Shown in pieces: positions 39,320-48,068 of a stretch of 64,000 bases of DNA. Numbering within the stretch: position 1 is the stretch's first letter; the number at the start of each line of letters is the position of its first letter. This DNA is from Xanthomonas hortorum (GTDB lineage Bacteria > Pseudomonadota > Gammaproteobacteria > Xanthomonadales > Xanthomonadaceae). The DNA is taken from the NCBI RefSeq assembly GCF_024339125.1, contig NZ_CP101417.1:4289001-4353000 (forward strand), in the 5' to 3' direction. A program made the translations under genes and the position numbers. The notes under the pieces were generated by a model. The model was not told where the DNA came from. It did no database searches and saw nothing but the letters and a program-made list of their open reading frames with translations.

Positions 39320-40200
39320 ATCAAATCTCTCTTGCGGCCGAAGCGCAGCATCACGGTGGTCACCGCCAGGATGATCAGGAACAGCAGGAACGCCACTGCC
39401 GACGCGCGGCCAAGGTTCCACCACTTGAAGCCTTCTTCGAACATGAAATACAGCACGCTCACGGTGCTTTGCAGTGGGTCGCCGCGGGTCATCACGTAGG
39501 GCTCGGCAAACAGCTGGAAGTAGCCGGAAATGGTGATCACCCCGACCACCATCAGCACCGGGCCGAGCATCGGCAAGGTGATGTGCAGGAACTGCTTCCA
39601 GCGCGAGGCGCCATCGATGCGCGCGGCTTCATACAGGTCTTGCGGAATCGCCTGCAGGCCGGCCAGGAAGATCACCATGTTGTAGCCGAAGTTCTTCCAC
39701 ACCGCGAACAGCATGATGGTCGGCATCGCCCAGCGCGGGTCGCCCAGCCAGTCGATCGGGGCGATGCCCAGATGGCTCAGACCGAAGTTCACCAGGCCGT
39801 ACTTGATGTGGAACAGGTAGCGCCAGATCACCGCCACTGCCACCAGCGTGGTCACCACCGGGGCGAACAATGCGGTGCGGAACACCGCCTTGAAGCGCGA
39901 GGCCTTGGCGTTGAGCAGCAAGGCCGCGCCCAGCGACACGCCAATCGACATCGGCACGCCCAGCAGCACGAAGTACGTGGTGTTCCACAACGACTTCCAG
40001 AACAGCGGCGTCTGCAGCAGCTCGATGTAATTGCCCAGGCCGACGAAGCGCAGATGGCTGCTGTCGGCCAGCGCGTACAGGTCGAAGTCGGTGACGCTGA
40101 GCACCAGCGCGGCGAACACCGGCACGCCGAAGAACATGCCCAGCACCAGGATCGAGGGCGCGGCAAACACCCAGCCGGCGACGGAATTGCGCTTCATCAT
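39316..40200 (-). CDS. Carbohydrate ABC transporter permease (MalF-like)
   Basis: A 294-residue, six-helix permease with the EAA loop DLYEAARIDGASRWKQFLHI. It starts MMKRNSVAGWVFAAPSILVL. It overlaps the solute-binding protein stop and the next permease start by 4 bases each. It partners the MalG-like protein. No ATPase gene is present in the locus. Confidence 0.95.
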   Translation of the reverse strand: MMKRNSVAGWVFAAPSILVLGMFFGVPVFAALVLSVTDFDLYALADSSHLRFVGLGNYIELLQTPLFWKSLWNTTYFVLLGVPMSIGVSLGAALLLNAKASRFKAVFRTALFAPVVTTLVAVAVIWRYLFHIKYGLVNFGLSHLGIAPIDWLGDPRWAMPTIMLFAVWKNFGYNMVIFLAGLQAIPQDLYEAARIDGASRWKQFLHITLPMLGPVLMVVGVITISGYFQLFAEPYVMTRGDPLQSTVSVLYFMFEEGFKWWNLGRASAVAFLLFLIILAVTTVMLRFGRKRDLI

Positions 40201-41579
40201 CGTGCTGCCTCCTTGTCCGCTGCTGCGGCTGGCGCGGCGGCCGGCGTCACGACGGGCGCTGCGACCGGGGCAGCGGCAGGTTGGGCCGAGTCACCCGCCG
40301 GACCGACATGCCCGCCTTCCTGCTCGAAGATCCAGCGGCGCTTGGCCAGAATCTCGTCCACGCGTTTATCCAGTTCCTGCACGGCGGCCTCGTGCGATTG
40401 GCCGCCACGTACCACGCGCTCGGTCACCAGACGCATTTCCTGCACGATGCGCTCCCACTCCAGCACCTTGGGCGTGGCCTTGACCCGCTCCAGCTGGTCG
40501 CCAAAGGCATGCGCCAGTTCGTCGTTGGCCAGCGAGGGCAACTTCCAGGTGCTACGACGCGGCGGCAGGTCGCCGATGATGGCGTGGAAGCGCGCCTGCA
40601 CCTGCGGCTGCGACAGGTATTCGATCAGCTTCCAGCTGGCGTCCTTGTGCTGGGACGACTTGAAGATCACCAGGCTGGAACCGCCGGCGATGCCCGCGCC
40701 CAACCCATTCGGACCCGGCAGCGGCGCGGTGCCCCACTTGCCTTCCATGCCCGGCGGCTGGCGCAACTTGAACTCGCGCACGTTCCACGGGCCGGACAGA
40801 TAGAACGCGTAATAGCCGTTGAAGAATTCGTACCAGACATTGGAGACCTGGGTCTCGGAGACCTTTGGCGCCCAGCCTTTTTGATACATGGTGTCGTAGA
40901 AGCCCAGCGCCTTGCGGAAGCCTTCGCCACGAAAGTTGCCGTAGTTGTCGTGGTCGCGCAGCAGGCGGTCGTCCTGTTGCAGCGCGAACGACAGCTGCTG
41001 CTCGAATTCGTTGAGCGGCATCAGGATGGCGTAGCGGTCGGGGCCGACCTTGCGCTTGATCGCCGCCATCACCTGTTCCATCCCGGCCCAGGTCTTGGGC
41101 ATCTCGTTATAGCCGGCTTCGCGCAGCAGATCCTTGCGATAGAACAGCAGTCGCGTGTCCACATACCACGGCACCCCATACAAGGTGCCGTCGACCAGAT
41201 TGGTGTCCCACACGCCGGGGAAGTAATCCTGCGGGTCGACAATCTTGGAGCGCGCCACGTACGGCTGCATCGGTTCCAGCGTGTCGAGCAAGGCGAACTC
41301 CGGCAGCCAGGTGTTGCCGAGCTGGCACACGTCCGGCAAGCCATCCGCAGCGAAGGCGGTGAGCAGTTTTTCGTGCGCCGCCGTCATCGGAATGTTCTGC
41401 ACATCCACCCGGATGTCCGGGTTCTGCTTCTCGAACTCGGTCACCAACTCGGCGACCACCTCGGCCTCCTTGCCCATGGCCCAGAAGCGCACGGTGGTCT
41501 TGGCCGGGTCGGCGCGGTCGCATCCCGCCGCACCTGCACACAGGGCGGCGGCCAGTATCAACAATTTCAAAAGGCGCAC
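40197..41579 (-). CDS. Extracellular solute-binding lipoprotein (family 1)
   Basis: A 460-residue periplasmic sugar-binding protein. It begins MRLLKLLILAAALCAGAAGC, a lipobox with lipidated Cys20. The MalE-type core follows: VRFWAMGKEAEVVAELVTEF, NIPMTAAHEKLLTAFAADGL, DVCQLGNTWLPEF, YGVPWYVDTRLLFYRKDLL. The C-terminus has an Ala/Pro/Val-rich tail from about residue 430. It feeds the two permeases downstream and lies 3 bases after the GH144 gene. Confidence 0.95.
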   Translation of the reverse strand: MRLLKLLILAAALCAGAAGCDRADPAKTTVRFWAMGKEAEVVAELVTEFEKQNPDIRVDVQNIPMTAAHEKLLTAFAADGLPDVCQLGNTWLPEFALLDTLEPMQPYVARSKIVDPQDYFPGVWDTNLVDGTLYGVPWYVDTRLLFYRKDLLREAGYNEMPKTWAGMEQVMAAIKRKVGPDRYAILMPLNEFEQQLSFALQQDDRLLRDHDNYGNFRGEGFRKALGFYDTMYQKGWAPKVSETQVSNVWYEFFNGYYAFYLSGPWNVREFKLRQPPGMEGKWGTAPLPGPNGLGAGIAGGSSLVIFKSSQHKDASWKLIEYLSQPQVQARFHAIIGDLPPRRSTWKLPSLANDELAHAFGDQLERVKATPKVLEWERIVQEMRLVTERVVRGGQSHEAAVQELDKRVDEILAKRRWIFEQEGGHVGPAGDSAQPAAAPVAAPVVTPAAAPAAAADKEAAR

Positions 41580-41582
41580 GGA

Positions 41583-43220
41583 TTACTCGGGTTTGGGGCG
41601 TTGCGTGGAGTTTTGCCGCTGCGACGGGTCCTGCTGGGCCTGGGCGGCGGCGGCGCGCGACTCGGCCATGCCCAGCGAGCGTGCAGCGGCTGCCTGCTCG
41701 TCCTTCTTGGGCAACGGCTGCGGCTCGCCTTCGGGGGTGAGCCAACCGCCGGTGAAGCCGGCACGTTCCAGACCGGCGCGGATGTAGGGGTTCTTCTTCA
41801 TCACCGTCCAGACAAATTCGTTCTGGTAGTTGGCGATCATCGCCAGGATCGGGCCCTGGTCGATGGCGATGTAGTCGCTGGCCACCCAGCCGCGGTCCGG
41901 CACCATGCGCCCGGTCTTGAGCGGGATGTCGTAGTTGAAGCTGGGGTTGAACGAATCCAGAAAGCCGTAGCTGGAATACAGGAAGTCGCCGTAGCGCTTG
42001 TGCATTTCTTCGGCCGCCGGAATCACCACCTCGGGCGCGAACACGATCGAGGAGATCGCCGCCGACGGCACGATGGTGCCGTCGTCGAAGTTCTCGCGCA
42101 GGCCGGCGCCGCGCGAGGAGTAATGGCGGAACTGGCGCTGCTCGCCACGGTATTCCTGGCTGGTGTTCTGCGGGCCATCGCCGGCGGTCAGGCCCCAGAC
42201 GTTCTCGCCGTAGTCCTTCCACTTCATCGGGTTGTCGATGGCGTAGTCGCGCTGCGCCAGCGTGGCGCGGCGGCTGTTGAGGAAGTAGTCGATGCCGCGC
42301 TCGCGCATGTACTGGTCCTGGATATCGCGGAAATCGATCCAGACATGGCTGTATTGGTGACCGAACAGCGGGCCGAAGGACAGGTATTCCTGACCCTGGT
42401 AGACGCCCCAGTCGTTGTTGTAGGTGCGGGTCCAGCTGGTCCACGCCTCCGGATCCACGCCGTGGGTGGGCGAGCCGAGCGCGAGGATGTACAGCATCAT
42501 CGCTTCGTTGTAGCCCATCCAGTCGTGGTCGATGAAGCCGCTCTCGGGGAACCAGCCCATCGAGATCAGCGGTGCACGCTGCTGCAGCCAGCGCCAATCC
42601 ACACGCTTGTACAGCGTGTCGGCGATCTGGCGGATCTCTTTTTCGCGCGGGTCCTCGCCGTCGTAATACGACTGGGTGAACAACACGCCCATCATCAGCA
42701 GCGCGGTGTCCACGCTCGACAACTCGACCCAGCTGTCGTACCGGTTGCCCTGCTGCATGTCCAGAAAGTGGTAGTAGAAGCCCTTGTAACCGGCCCTACC
42801 GGTCCGCTGCGGCCCCATTGGCGCATCGCGGAAGAATTTCAGTGTGGTCAAGGTGCGGTCGATCGCCTGATTGCGGCTGATCCACCCATTCTCGATCCCG
42901 ATCGGATACGCGGTCAGCGCAAACCCGACCGACGCGATACTGGCAAACGGGCGCGACGGAAACCGATCCGGTGCCAGTCCGTTGAGTTCGTTGGTGGTGT
43001 CCCAGAAAAACTGGAAGGTGCGTCGCTCGATGTCCGAAAACAGCGGCGGCAACGGCGGTTTGACCGGTTTGGGTGGCAGCTGCGCTTCCACCAGAATGAC
43101 TTTCACCGGTGCCTTCTTTTCGGCCACCTTAGGTTCCTCGGCCTGTTTGCATGACGCCAGCACCAGCGCGCCCAGCAATAGTGGAATCGTCAACCAATAC
43201 GAAGTCCTGCCCCTGTTCAT
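41583..43220 (-). CDS. GH144-type lipoprotein, probable endo-beta-1,2-glucanase
   Basis: A 545-residue protein with a lipoprotein signal ending LGALVLASC (Cys24). The rest is the glycoamylase-like (alpha/alpha)6 domain of the GH144 family: RRTFQFFWDTTNELNGLAPD, ASIASVGFALTAYPIGIENG, GFYYHFLDMQQGNR, STVDT-like ELSSVDTALLMMGVLF, GWFPESGFIDHDWMGYNEAM, YLSFGPLFGHQYSHVWIDFR and GDFLYSSYGFLDSFNP. Characterised members cut beta-1,2-glucan to sophorooligosaccharides. The C-terminal ~50 residues are charged and low complexity. A perfect LacI-type palindrome lies 15 bases upstream of the ATG at 43220. It is the first gene of the six-gene operon. Confidence 0.9.
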   Translation of the reverse strand: MNRGRTSYWLTIPLLLGALVLASCKQAEEPKVAEKKAPVKVILVEAQLPPKPVKPPLPPLFSDIERRTFQFFWDTTNELNGLAPDRFPSRPFASIASVGFALTAYPIGIENGWISRNQAIDRTLTTLKFFRDAPMGPQRTGRAGYKGFYYHFLDMQQGNRYDSWVELSSVDTALLMMGVLFTQSYYDGEDPREKEIRQIADTLYKRVDWRWLQQRAPLISMGWFPESGFIDHDWMGYNEAMMLYILALGSPTHGVDPEAWTSWTRTYNNDWGVYQGQEYLSFGPLFGHQYSHVWIDFRDIQDQYMRERGIDYFLNSRRATLAQRDYAIDNPMKWKDYGENVWGLTAGDGPQNTSQEYRGEQRQFRHYSSRGAGLRENFDDGTIVPSAAISSIVFAPEVVIPAAEEMHKRYGDFLYSSYGFLDSFNPSFNYDIPLKTGRMVPDRGWVASDYIAIDQGPILAMIANYQNEFVWTVMKKNPYIRAGLERAGFTGGWLTPEGEPQPLPKKDEQAAAARSLGMAESRAAAAQAQQDPSQRQNSTQRPKPE

Positions 43221-43234
43221 CCGCCCCCCACTCG

Positions 43235-43248
43235 TGTAATCGATTACA
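43235..43248. promoter_or_regulatory. LacI-type operator upstream of the GH144 operon
   Basis: Perfect 14-bp palindrome TGTAATCGATTACA with the central CG typical of LacI/GalR-family operators. It starts 15 bases before the GH144 ATG, positioned to block transcription or translation initiation. Confidence 0.7.
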
Positions 43249-43285
43249 TCTCGCACGCCAACCTACCCTATCCAGGCGCCGAGTT

Positions 43286-43314
43286 CGACCGCCCTAACAC
43301 TGCCAGGGCGGTCG
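43286..43314 (-). terminator. Hairpin after the TonB-receptor gene
   Basis: Perfect 10-bp stem CGACCGCCCT / AGGGCGGTCG with a 9-base loop, 7 bases after the receptor stop and before the GH144 operator. There is no U-run, so termination efficiency is uncertain; it probably separates the receptor unit from the GH144 operon. Confidence 0.5.
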
Positions 43315-43320
43315 AGTACC

Positions 43321-46299
43321 TCACCAGTTCAGGCCAAAGGCCAGACGGAAGGTACGCATCGGCGACGCCAGCACACCGGTTGGTGTGCCGTAAGCCGTGT
43401 TCAAGTCTTCGAGTGTCCCGGTTTCGCCGTTGAAGTTGGCGTAGTTCACCCAATTGAACACGTTGAGGATATCCGCACGCACGTTGAATTTGACACCGCC
43501 ACCGGTATCCCATTCTTTATTGGCCGCGATGCTGAACTCCTTGTAGCCCAGCGTGCCGTCCGGCTTGAACTGGACGATATAGCACTGGTCGTTACCGGCT
43601 ACGCAGTTCTGGCCATAGCGCGCAGTCTGGCTGGCCAGCGACAGCTTGCCGGACAGCTTGATCTCGTACGGCAGCTCGTAGATGCCGGTGACCACCAGAC
43701 GGTTCTTGGCGATACCGCCGGCCTCACGCCAGCCGTAGTCTTCGACGCGTTCGCGATCCAGTGCGTAATGCTCGCCGAACTGGCGGTTTTCCTTGGCATC
43801 GGAAAAGGTGTAGGCCACGGTCAGGCCCCAGCCGGATTCCTCGTCATAGGGCTTTTCGACCTGCAAGGCGAGTTGGTTGTTGCGGGTTTCCACGCCATTG
43901 GTGCCCAGCACGATGGCGCTGTAGCCATTGGGACCATCGTTCGGCGAGCCGGAAGTGGTACCCGGCTGGAAGAACGAGCCGTCCGGCAGACGGTTGCCGC
44001 GCACGAACGCGAAGCCGTCATGACTTTCGATACGGCTCAAGGTCACATCGGTGTACCAGTCCTGGCCCCACAGCGGCACCATGTTGCGCATGCCGATGCT
44101 GTATTGGTCCGAGTACGGGGTCTTGATGTTGTTGTCGATCAGGTAGACCTCGCGACCGCCACCGCCGGTGCTGTTGGCCGTCAAGGTGTTCAAGCCTTCC
44201 TGCGTGCTGTAGGCCGGATCCCATGCGGTGCACGGGTCGCCCAGGCAAGCCGGGTTGTTGGCGCTGGTGAAGTAGTAGCTATAGGAGTTGAACGAGTTGT
44301 TGAGCTGCTCCAACGCCAGGTAATCGAAGATGTTGCGGTCGTACGCACGGCCGGCACCGCCGTAGATCACATGCGCCTGATCGCCGAATAGGTCATAGGA
44401 GGCACCCAGGCGCGGCTGCCAGGCGTTCTTGAACGCCTTGCGGTTGTTGCCGGTGCTGATGAAGTCGTTGATGTTGTAGTTGGCGTTTTGCAGGTTGGGC
44501 CAGTTCTGCAGCGCACCGGCGACGTCGGAGGGCGTCACGAAGTCCAGAAACGCCGGGGATTCTTCATAGTCGTAGCGCACGCCCAGGTTCAGGGTCCAGT
44601 GCTCGTTGACCTCCCAGTCGTCCTGCAGGTAGATGCCGTACTGCTTGTTCTTGGACACCACCGAGCCGCCGCCTTCCACCAGCGGCGCACCGAAGCGCAC
44701 CCGGTACGGCGTTTCGACGTCGCTGAGGATGTTGTAGTAGTACTGCGGGTTGGCCGGGTTGAACTGGGTGGAATTCAGATCGATGCTCTTGAACTTCACG
44801 CCCATCTTGACGGTGTGCGCGCCGTGCCATTCCAGGCTGTTCAAGGTCAAATCGTCCTGGAAGGTCCAGCCCTTCTGGCCCTTGCGCTGGAAGCTGCTGC
44901 CCGCGCCTGCGGCGAGCACGTCGGTCTCGTTACCGCGGTTGGGCGTGTAGCTGAGCACGTAGCCGGTGCCGTTGTTGATCGGCGCCTGGTTCCAGAACGC
45001 GCTCTCGTAGCTGAGGTTGGCTTCGTTGAGGAAGTTGGCACCGCTGTACTGCCAGCGCAGGTTGGCGCGCTTTTCTTCCTGGCCGTTGATGCTGCCGTGC
45101 TCGAAGGTCGAGGTGCCGCCGACGTCGTTGAGCTCGTCCTCCTTGCGGTACTTGCCGCTCAGTTCGAACAGGTTGTTCTCGCCGATGGTCCAGTCGATCT
45201 TGGCGAAGTACAGGTCTTCCTTGAACGGCGTGCTGTAGGTGGCCACCAGCGGCTGCAGCTGCGCGGGCAGCTGGTCGATGCGGTCGGAATAGATCGAACC
45301 CGGGATCACCACGTTCGGGGTGGTGTATTCCTTGGCCTCATAGGCGATGAAGAAATGCGCCTTGTCCTTGAGGATCGGGCCGCTGAAGGTGGCGCCGTAC
45401 TGGGTCTCTTCGAAGTCGTCGCGCACGCCGGCGCGCTTTTCCAGCGGGCTCTCTTCGCGCCAGCCGTCGTTGCTGGTGTCCCAGAAGAAGCTGCCGTGGA
45501 AATCGTTGGTACCGGACTTGGACGAGGCCACGATGGCCGCGCCGCTGACCTGGTCGAACTCGGCCTTGTAGTTCGAAGTGATGACCTTGTACTCGCCGAT
45601 CGCCGACTGCGGGAACGGGTTGCCGCGGCTGGAATCCTGGCCACTGACGCCGCCGGTCAGCACGTAGTTCTTCTGGCTCACGCCGTCGATGTAGACGTTG
45701 GTACCTTCGGCCGAGGTGGCGCCCGAACGGACCTTGGTGGTGCCGTTGGCATCGCGGGTGAACTGCACGTTCGGCACGGTGTCGGCCAGTTCCAGGAAGT
45801 TGCGCGTGGCACGCGGCAGGTTCTGGATCTGCACGTTGGAGATATACGTGGCGTTCTCGGAGGTGCGGGTTTCCACCAGCACCGGCGGCGCCTTCACCTG
45901 CACCGCATCCAGCGTGGTGGCGTTACCACCGTCGGCCGTGGCAGGTTCGCCGCCGACGCCCAGGTTCAACGTGGCGGTCTGGCCGACCTGCACGGTGACG
46001 TTCTGCGAGGTGGTCTGGCCATTGGCGGTGACGTCCAGGCGGTACGAACCCGGCGGCAGGCCGCCGAGCGAATAGCCGCCGTTGCTGACCTGCACGCTGC
46101 GGGTCAGGCCGGTGGCGAGATTGGTGGCGGTGACCTGGGCCTGGGTGGCAGGTGCGGAGTCGACGGTGACCTGGCCGCGGATGGTCGCGGCAGCACTCTG
46201 CGCAAAGGACGGTGCGGCGCCCAGCAGCAGGCAACTGGCCAGGGCGCAGCTGAGCAGCTTGCGCGCCGGACTGGCGGAATAGGGGTTGTGGTGGCGCAT
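43321..46299 (-). CDS. Oar-like TonB-dependent outer-membrane receptor
   Basis: A 992-residue outer-membrane transporter. The signal peptide ends at PSFAQ near residue 34. A carboxypeptidase regulatory-like domain follows (about 38-115, e.g. IRGQVTVDSAPATQAQVTAT), then a plug (about 130-290, with GTNVYIDGVSQKNYVLTGG and IGEYKVITSNYKAEFDQVSG) and a long barrel. It ends in an aromatic residue (FRLAFGLNW) as expected for barrel assembly. Xanthomonads place such receptors in carbohydrate-uptake loci. It lies downstream of the lacI-type gene (152 bases) and upstream of the GH144 operon. Confidence 0.92.
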   Translation of the reverse strand: MRHHNPYSASPARKLLSCALASCLLLGAAPSFAQSAAATIRGQVTVDSAPATQAQVTATNLATGLTRSVQVSNGGYSLGGLPPGSYRLDVTANGQTTSQNVTVQVGQTATLNLGVGGEPATADGGNATTLDAVQVKAPPVLVETRTSENATYISNVQIQNLPRATRNFLELADTVPNVQFTRDANGTTKVRSGATSAEGTNVYIDGVSQKNYVLTGGVSGQDSSRGNPFPQSAIGEYKVITSNYKAEFDQVSGAAIVASSKSGTNDFHGSFFWDTSNDGWREESPLEKRAGVRDDFEETQYGATFSGPILKDKAHFFIAYEAKEYTTPNVVIPGSIYSDRIDQLPAQLQPLVATYSTPFKEDLYFAKIDWTIGENNLFELSGKYRKEDELNDVGGTSTFEHGSINGQEEKRANLRWQYSGANFLNEANLSYESAFWNQAPINNGTGYVLSYTPNRGNETDVLAAGAGSSFQRKGQKGWTFQDDLTLNSLEWHGAHTVKMGVKFKSIDLNSTQFNPANPQYYYNILSDVETPYRVRFGAPLVEGGGSVVSKNKQYGIYLQDDWEVNEHWTLNLGVRYDYEESPAFLDFVTPSDVAGALQNWPNLQNANYNINDFISTGNNRKAFKNAWQPRLGASYDLFGDQAHVIYGGAGRAYDRNIFDYLALEQLNNSFNSYSYYFTSANNPACLGDPCTAWDPAYSTQEGLNTLTANSTGGGGREVYLIDNNIKTPYSDQYSIGMRNMVPLWGQDWYTDVTLSRIESHDGFAFVRGNRLPDGSFFQPGTTSGSPNDGPNGYSAIVLGTNGVETRNNQLALQVEKPYDEESGWGLTVAYTFSDAKENRQFGEHYALDRERVEDYGWREAGGIAKNRLVVTGIYELPYEIKLSGKLSLASQTARYGQNCVAGNDQCYIVQFKPDGTLGYKEFSIAANKEWDTGGGVKFNVRADILNVFNWVNYANFNGETGTLEDLNTAYGTPTGVLASPMRTFRLAFGLNW

Positions 46300-46451
46300 T
46301 GGTCCCTCCAGGGATCGGTACAGAGTGTTGTTGTGGCGTTGCGGTCTTGCAGGAACGACCGCTGCGGGGGCAGCGGGAGCGGACAGAACGTCCGCGAAGA
46401 GGTCAGTGGCCAGACAAAGGTCAGGGCCGAATGGATCAGCAGCGAATGGAG

Positions 46452-47474
46452 TCAGAGGCCGGGCTCGCCGGCACCGCAGGAGGCGCGGATCACCAGCTCT
46501 GGCGTCAGCAACTGGCGGATGCCGTCGTCGTCGCCGGTCTGGTCGACCAGCCGCATCAGCCGGGTCATCGCCTGCCCGCCCAGGTGGGCGATGCTGACCC
46601 GCATCGTGGTCAGTGCCGGATGGACGAAACGGGCCAGCGGAATATCGTCGAAGCCCGCCAGGGCCACATCGCCAGGCACCGAGACATCGGCCTGCGCGAA
46701 CGCGTACAGGCAGCCCAGCGCGGTCATGTCGTTGGCGGCGAACACCGCATCCGGCAACGTGCCGTCGGCCAGCATCGCCAACCCGGCGCGGTGACCGGAG
46801 GCCTCGTCGAAGTCGCCCGGATATTCCAGACCCTGTGCTTGATCGCCATGCGCGGCGATCGCATCGCGGAACCCGCGCAGGCGTTCGCGCGCATCGAAAT
46901 TGAGCGCCGGACCGCCGATGAAGGCGATGCGCCGATGGCCGGCGCGCAGCAGATGCTCGGTCATCGCCATGGCGCCGGCATGGTCGTCGATGCTCAGTAC
47001 CGGGTAATCGGCACCGGGCAGATGCGCATTGATCAACACCGTCGGCAGCGCCTGCGGCAGGTTATCGGTGAGAAAACCCGGCTGCTCGGCGTAGGGAGAC
47101 AGCACCAGCAAGCCGTCCACGCGTCCGCGCATGGACTGCAACGCCCTGCCCTGCGCTTCCGGATCGCCGTGATAGCTGGACACTAGCAGGTGCTGGCCAG
47201 CGGCGCGCGCCGCACCATCGATGCCGCGGATCAGTTCGGAAAAGAATTCGCCGTACAGATCCGGCAGCACCACGCCCAGGGTCTGGGTGCGTCGGCTGCT
47301 GAGGCTGCGCGCCGCCGCATGCGGGCTGTAGCGCAACCGCGCGGCCACTTCCTGCACCAACTGGCGCACCGGCCCGGCGACGTTATCGTGCCCATTGAGC
47401 GCACGCGACACCGTTGCGACGGAGACCTGTGCTTCCCGAGCGACATCTTTGATGGTGACCGCACCATTGGCCAT
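46452..47474 (-). CDS. LacI-family transcriptional regulator
   Basis: A 340-residue repressor. The helix-turn-helix is VTIKDVAREAQVSVATVSRA (residues 6-25). Then come the hinge helix region (PHAAARSLSSRRTQTLGVVL) and a periplasmic-binding-like effector domain (e.g. GDVALAGFDDIPLARFVHP). The start is the ATG at 47474, giving MANGAVTIKD; an in-frame codon at 47504 adds ten unlikely residues. Two operator-like sites lie 44 and 90 bases upstream. It most likely represses the receptor and GH144 operon until a glucan fragment binds. Confidence 0.94.
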   Translation of the reverse strand: MANGAVTIKDVAREAQVSVATVSRALNGHDNVAGPVRQLVQEVAARLRYSPHAAARSLSSRRTQTLGVVLPDLYGEFFSELIRGIDGAARAAGQHLLVSSYHGDPEAQGRALQSMRGRVDGLLVLSPYAEQPGFLTDNLPQALPTVLINAHLPGADYPVLSIDDHAGAMAMTEHLLRAGHRRIAFIGGPALNFDARERLRGFRDAIAAHGDQAQGLEYPGDFDEASGHRAGLAMLADGTLPDAVFAANDMTALGCLYAFAQADVSVPGDVALAGFDDIPLARFVHPALTTMRVSIAHLGGQAMTRLMRLVDQTGDDDGIRQLLTPELVIRASCGAGEPGL

Positions 47475-47517
47475 TCGTGTCGCCCTCCGCGACCGAGTTC
47501 CCAAAACTGGCGCGGAC

Positions 47518-47531
47518 TGTAAGCGTTTTCA
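47518..47531. promoter_or_regulatory. LacI-type operator-like site 1
   Basis: Imperfect palindrome TGTAAGCGTTTTCA with a central CG, 44 bases upstream of the lacI-type start. The inverted match at 47564-47577 is identical in reverse complement. Confidence 0.6.
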
Positions 47532-47563
47532 TATGAGGGCGTAAACCCCCATCTTCACATCAA

Positions 47564-47577
47564 TGAAAACGCTTACA
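47564..47577. promoter_or_regulatory. LacI-type operator-like site 2
   Basis: TGAAAACGCTTACA, the exact reverse complement of site 1, with centres 46 bp apart. The pairing and spacing suit tetramer looping and autoregulation; this is inference. Confidence 0.6.
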
Positions 47578-47718
47578 GATCAAGTAGCTGCAGGTGATGA
47601 ATAGGTGAAAGATTGTGCTGCGTCGCAACAATCCCGCACTGTCGTGTCCACAAGCGAAGCACAACGTGGATCACGGTTGGGGCAGTTTGTTCCGCCATGT
47701 CAGGGGACAGTCGACCCC

Positions 47719-47784
47719 GTAGGAGCGCACCTGGGCGCGACGGGCCTTACCGATAACCCCTGTCGCGCCCAGGTGCGCTCCTAC
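47719..47784. repeat. GTAG-type REP palindrome, copy 2
   Basis: Inverted repeat starting GTAGGAGCGCACCTGGGCGC with its complement ending at 47784. It differs from copy 1 at a few stem positions, and the opposite arm changes with it (e.g. GCACCTG with CAGGTGC). It lies just downstream of the BolA-family gene. Confidence 0.85.
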
Positions 47785-47798
47785 GACGGCTGACTTGG

Positions 47799-48068
47799 TT
47801 ACCCCGCCTCACCAGGCGCAAACGCCTCGATCGACAAGGCGTGGATATCGGTCTGCATCATCTCGCCGACTGCGGCGTACACCGCCCGGTGGCGCGCCAG
47901 CGGCGCCTTTCCAACGAACGCGGCACTGACCACGCGCACATTGAAATGCCCGCGCCCATCGCGCGCACCGGCATGCCCGGCGTGGCGATGGCTGTCGTCC
48001 ACCACCTCCAGCTCGCTCGGCGCCAGGGCCGTCTGCAATGCGGTGCGAATCCGCTCGACCCGGCTCAT
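47799..48068 (-). CDS. BolA family protein
   Basis: An 89-residue protein with the BolA class II KH-like fold. It has [11 protein letters not shown] with the conserved His residues, [20 protein letters not shown] and [20 protein letters not shown]. BolA proteins pair with monothiol glutaredoxins in iron-sulphur handling and some bind DNA. The ATG overlaps the upstream YciI-family stop by 4 bases (ATGA), so the two form an operon. Confidence 0.92.
   Translation of the reverse strand: MSRVERIRTALQTALAPSELEVVDDSHRHAGHAGARDGRGHFNVRVVSAAFVGKAPLARHRAVYAAVGEMMQTDIHALSIEAFAPGEAG

Noticed and set aside
40281-43154. A 957-codon open frame on the plus strand opposite the binding protein and GH144 genes
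   Set aside because: It mirrors two well-supported genes on the other strand. Its composition (His/Arg/Gln-rich, no domains) is typical of antisense frames in GC-rich DNA.
44488-46794. A 768-codon plus-strand frame opposite the TonB receptor
   Set aside because: Antisense shadow; it crosses the receptor start and enters the lacI-type gene.
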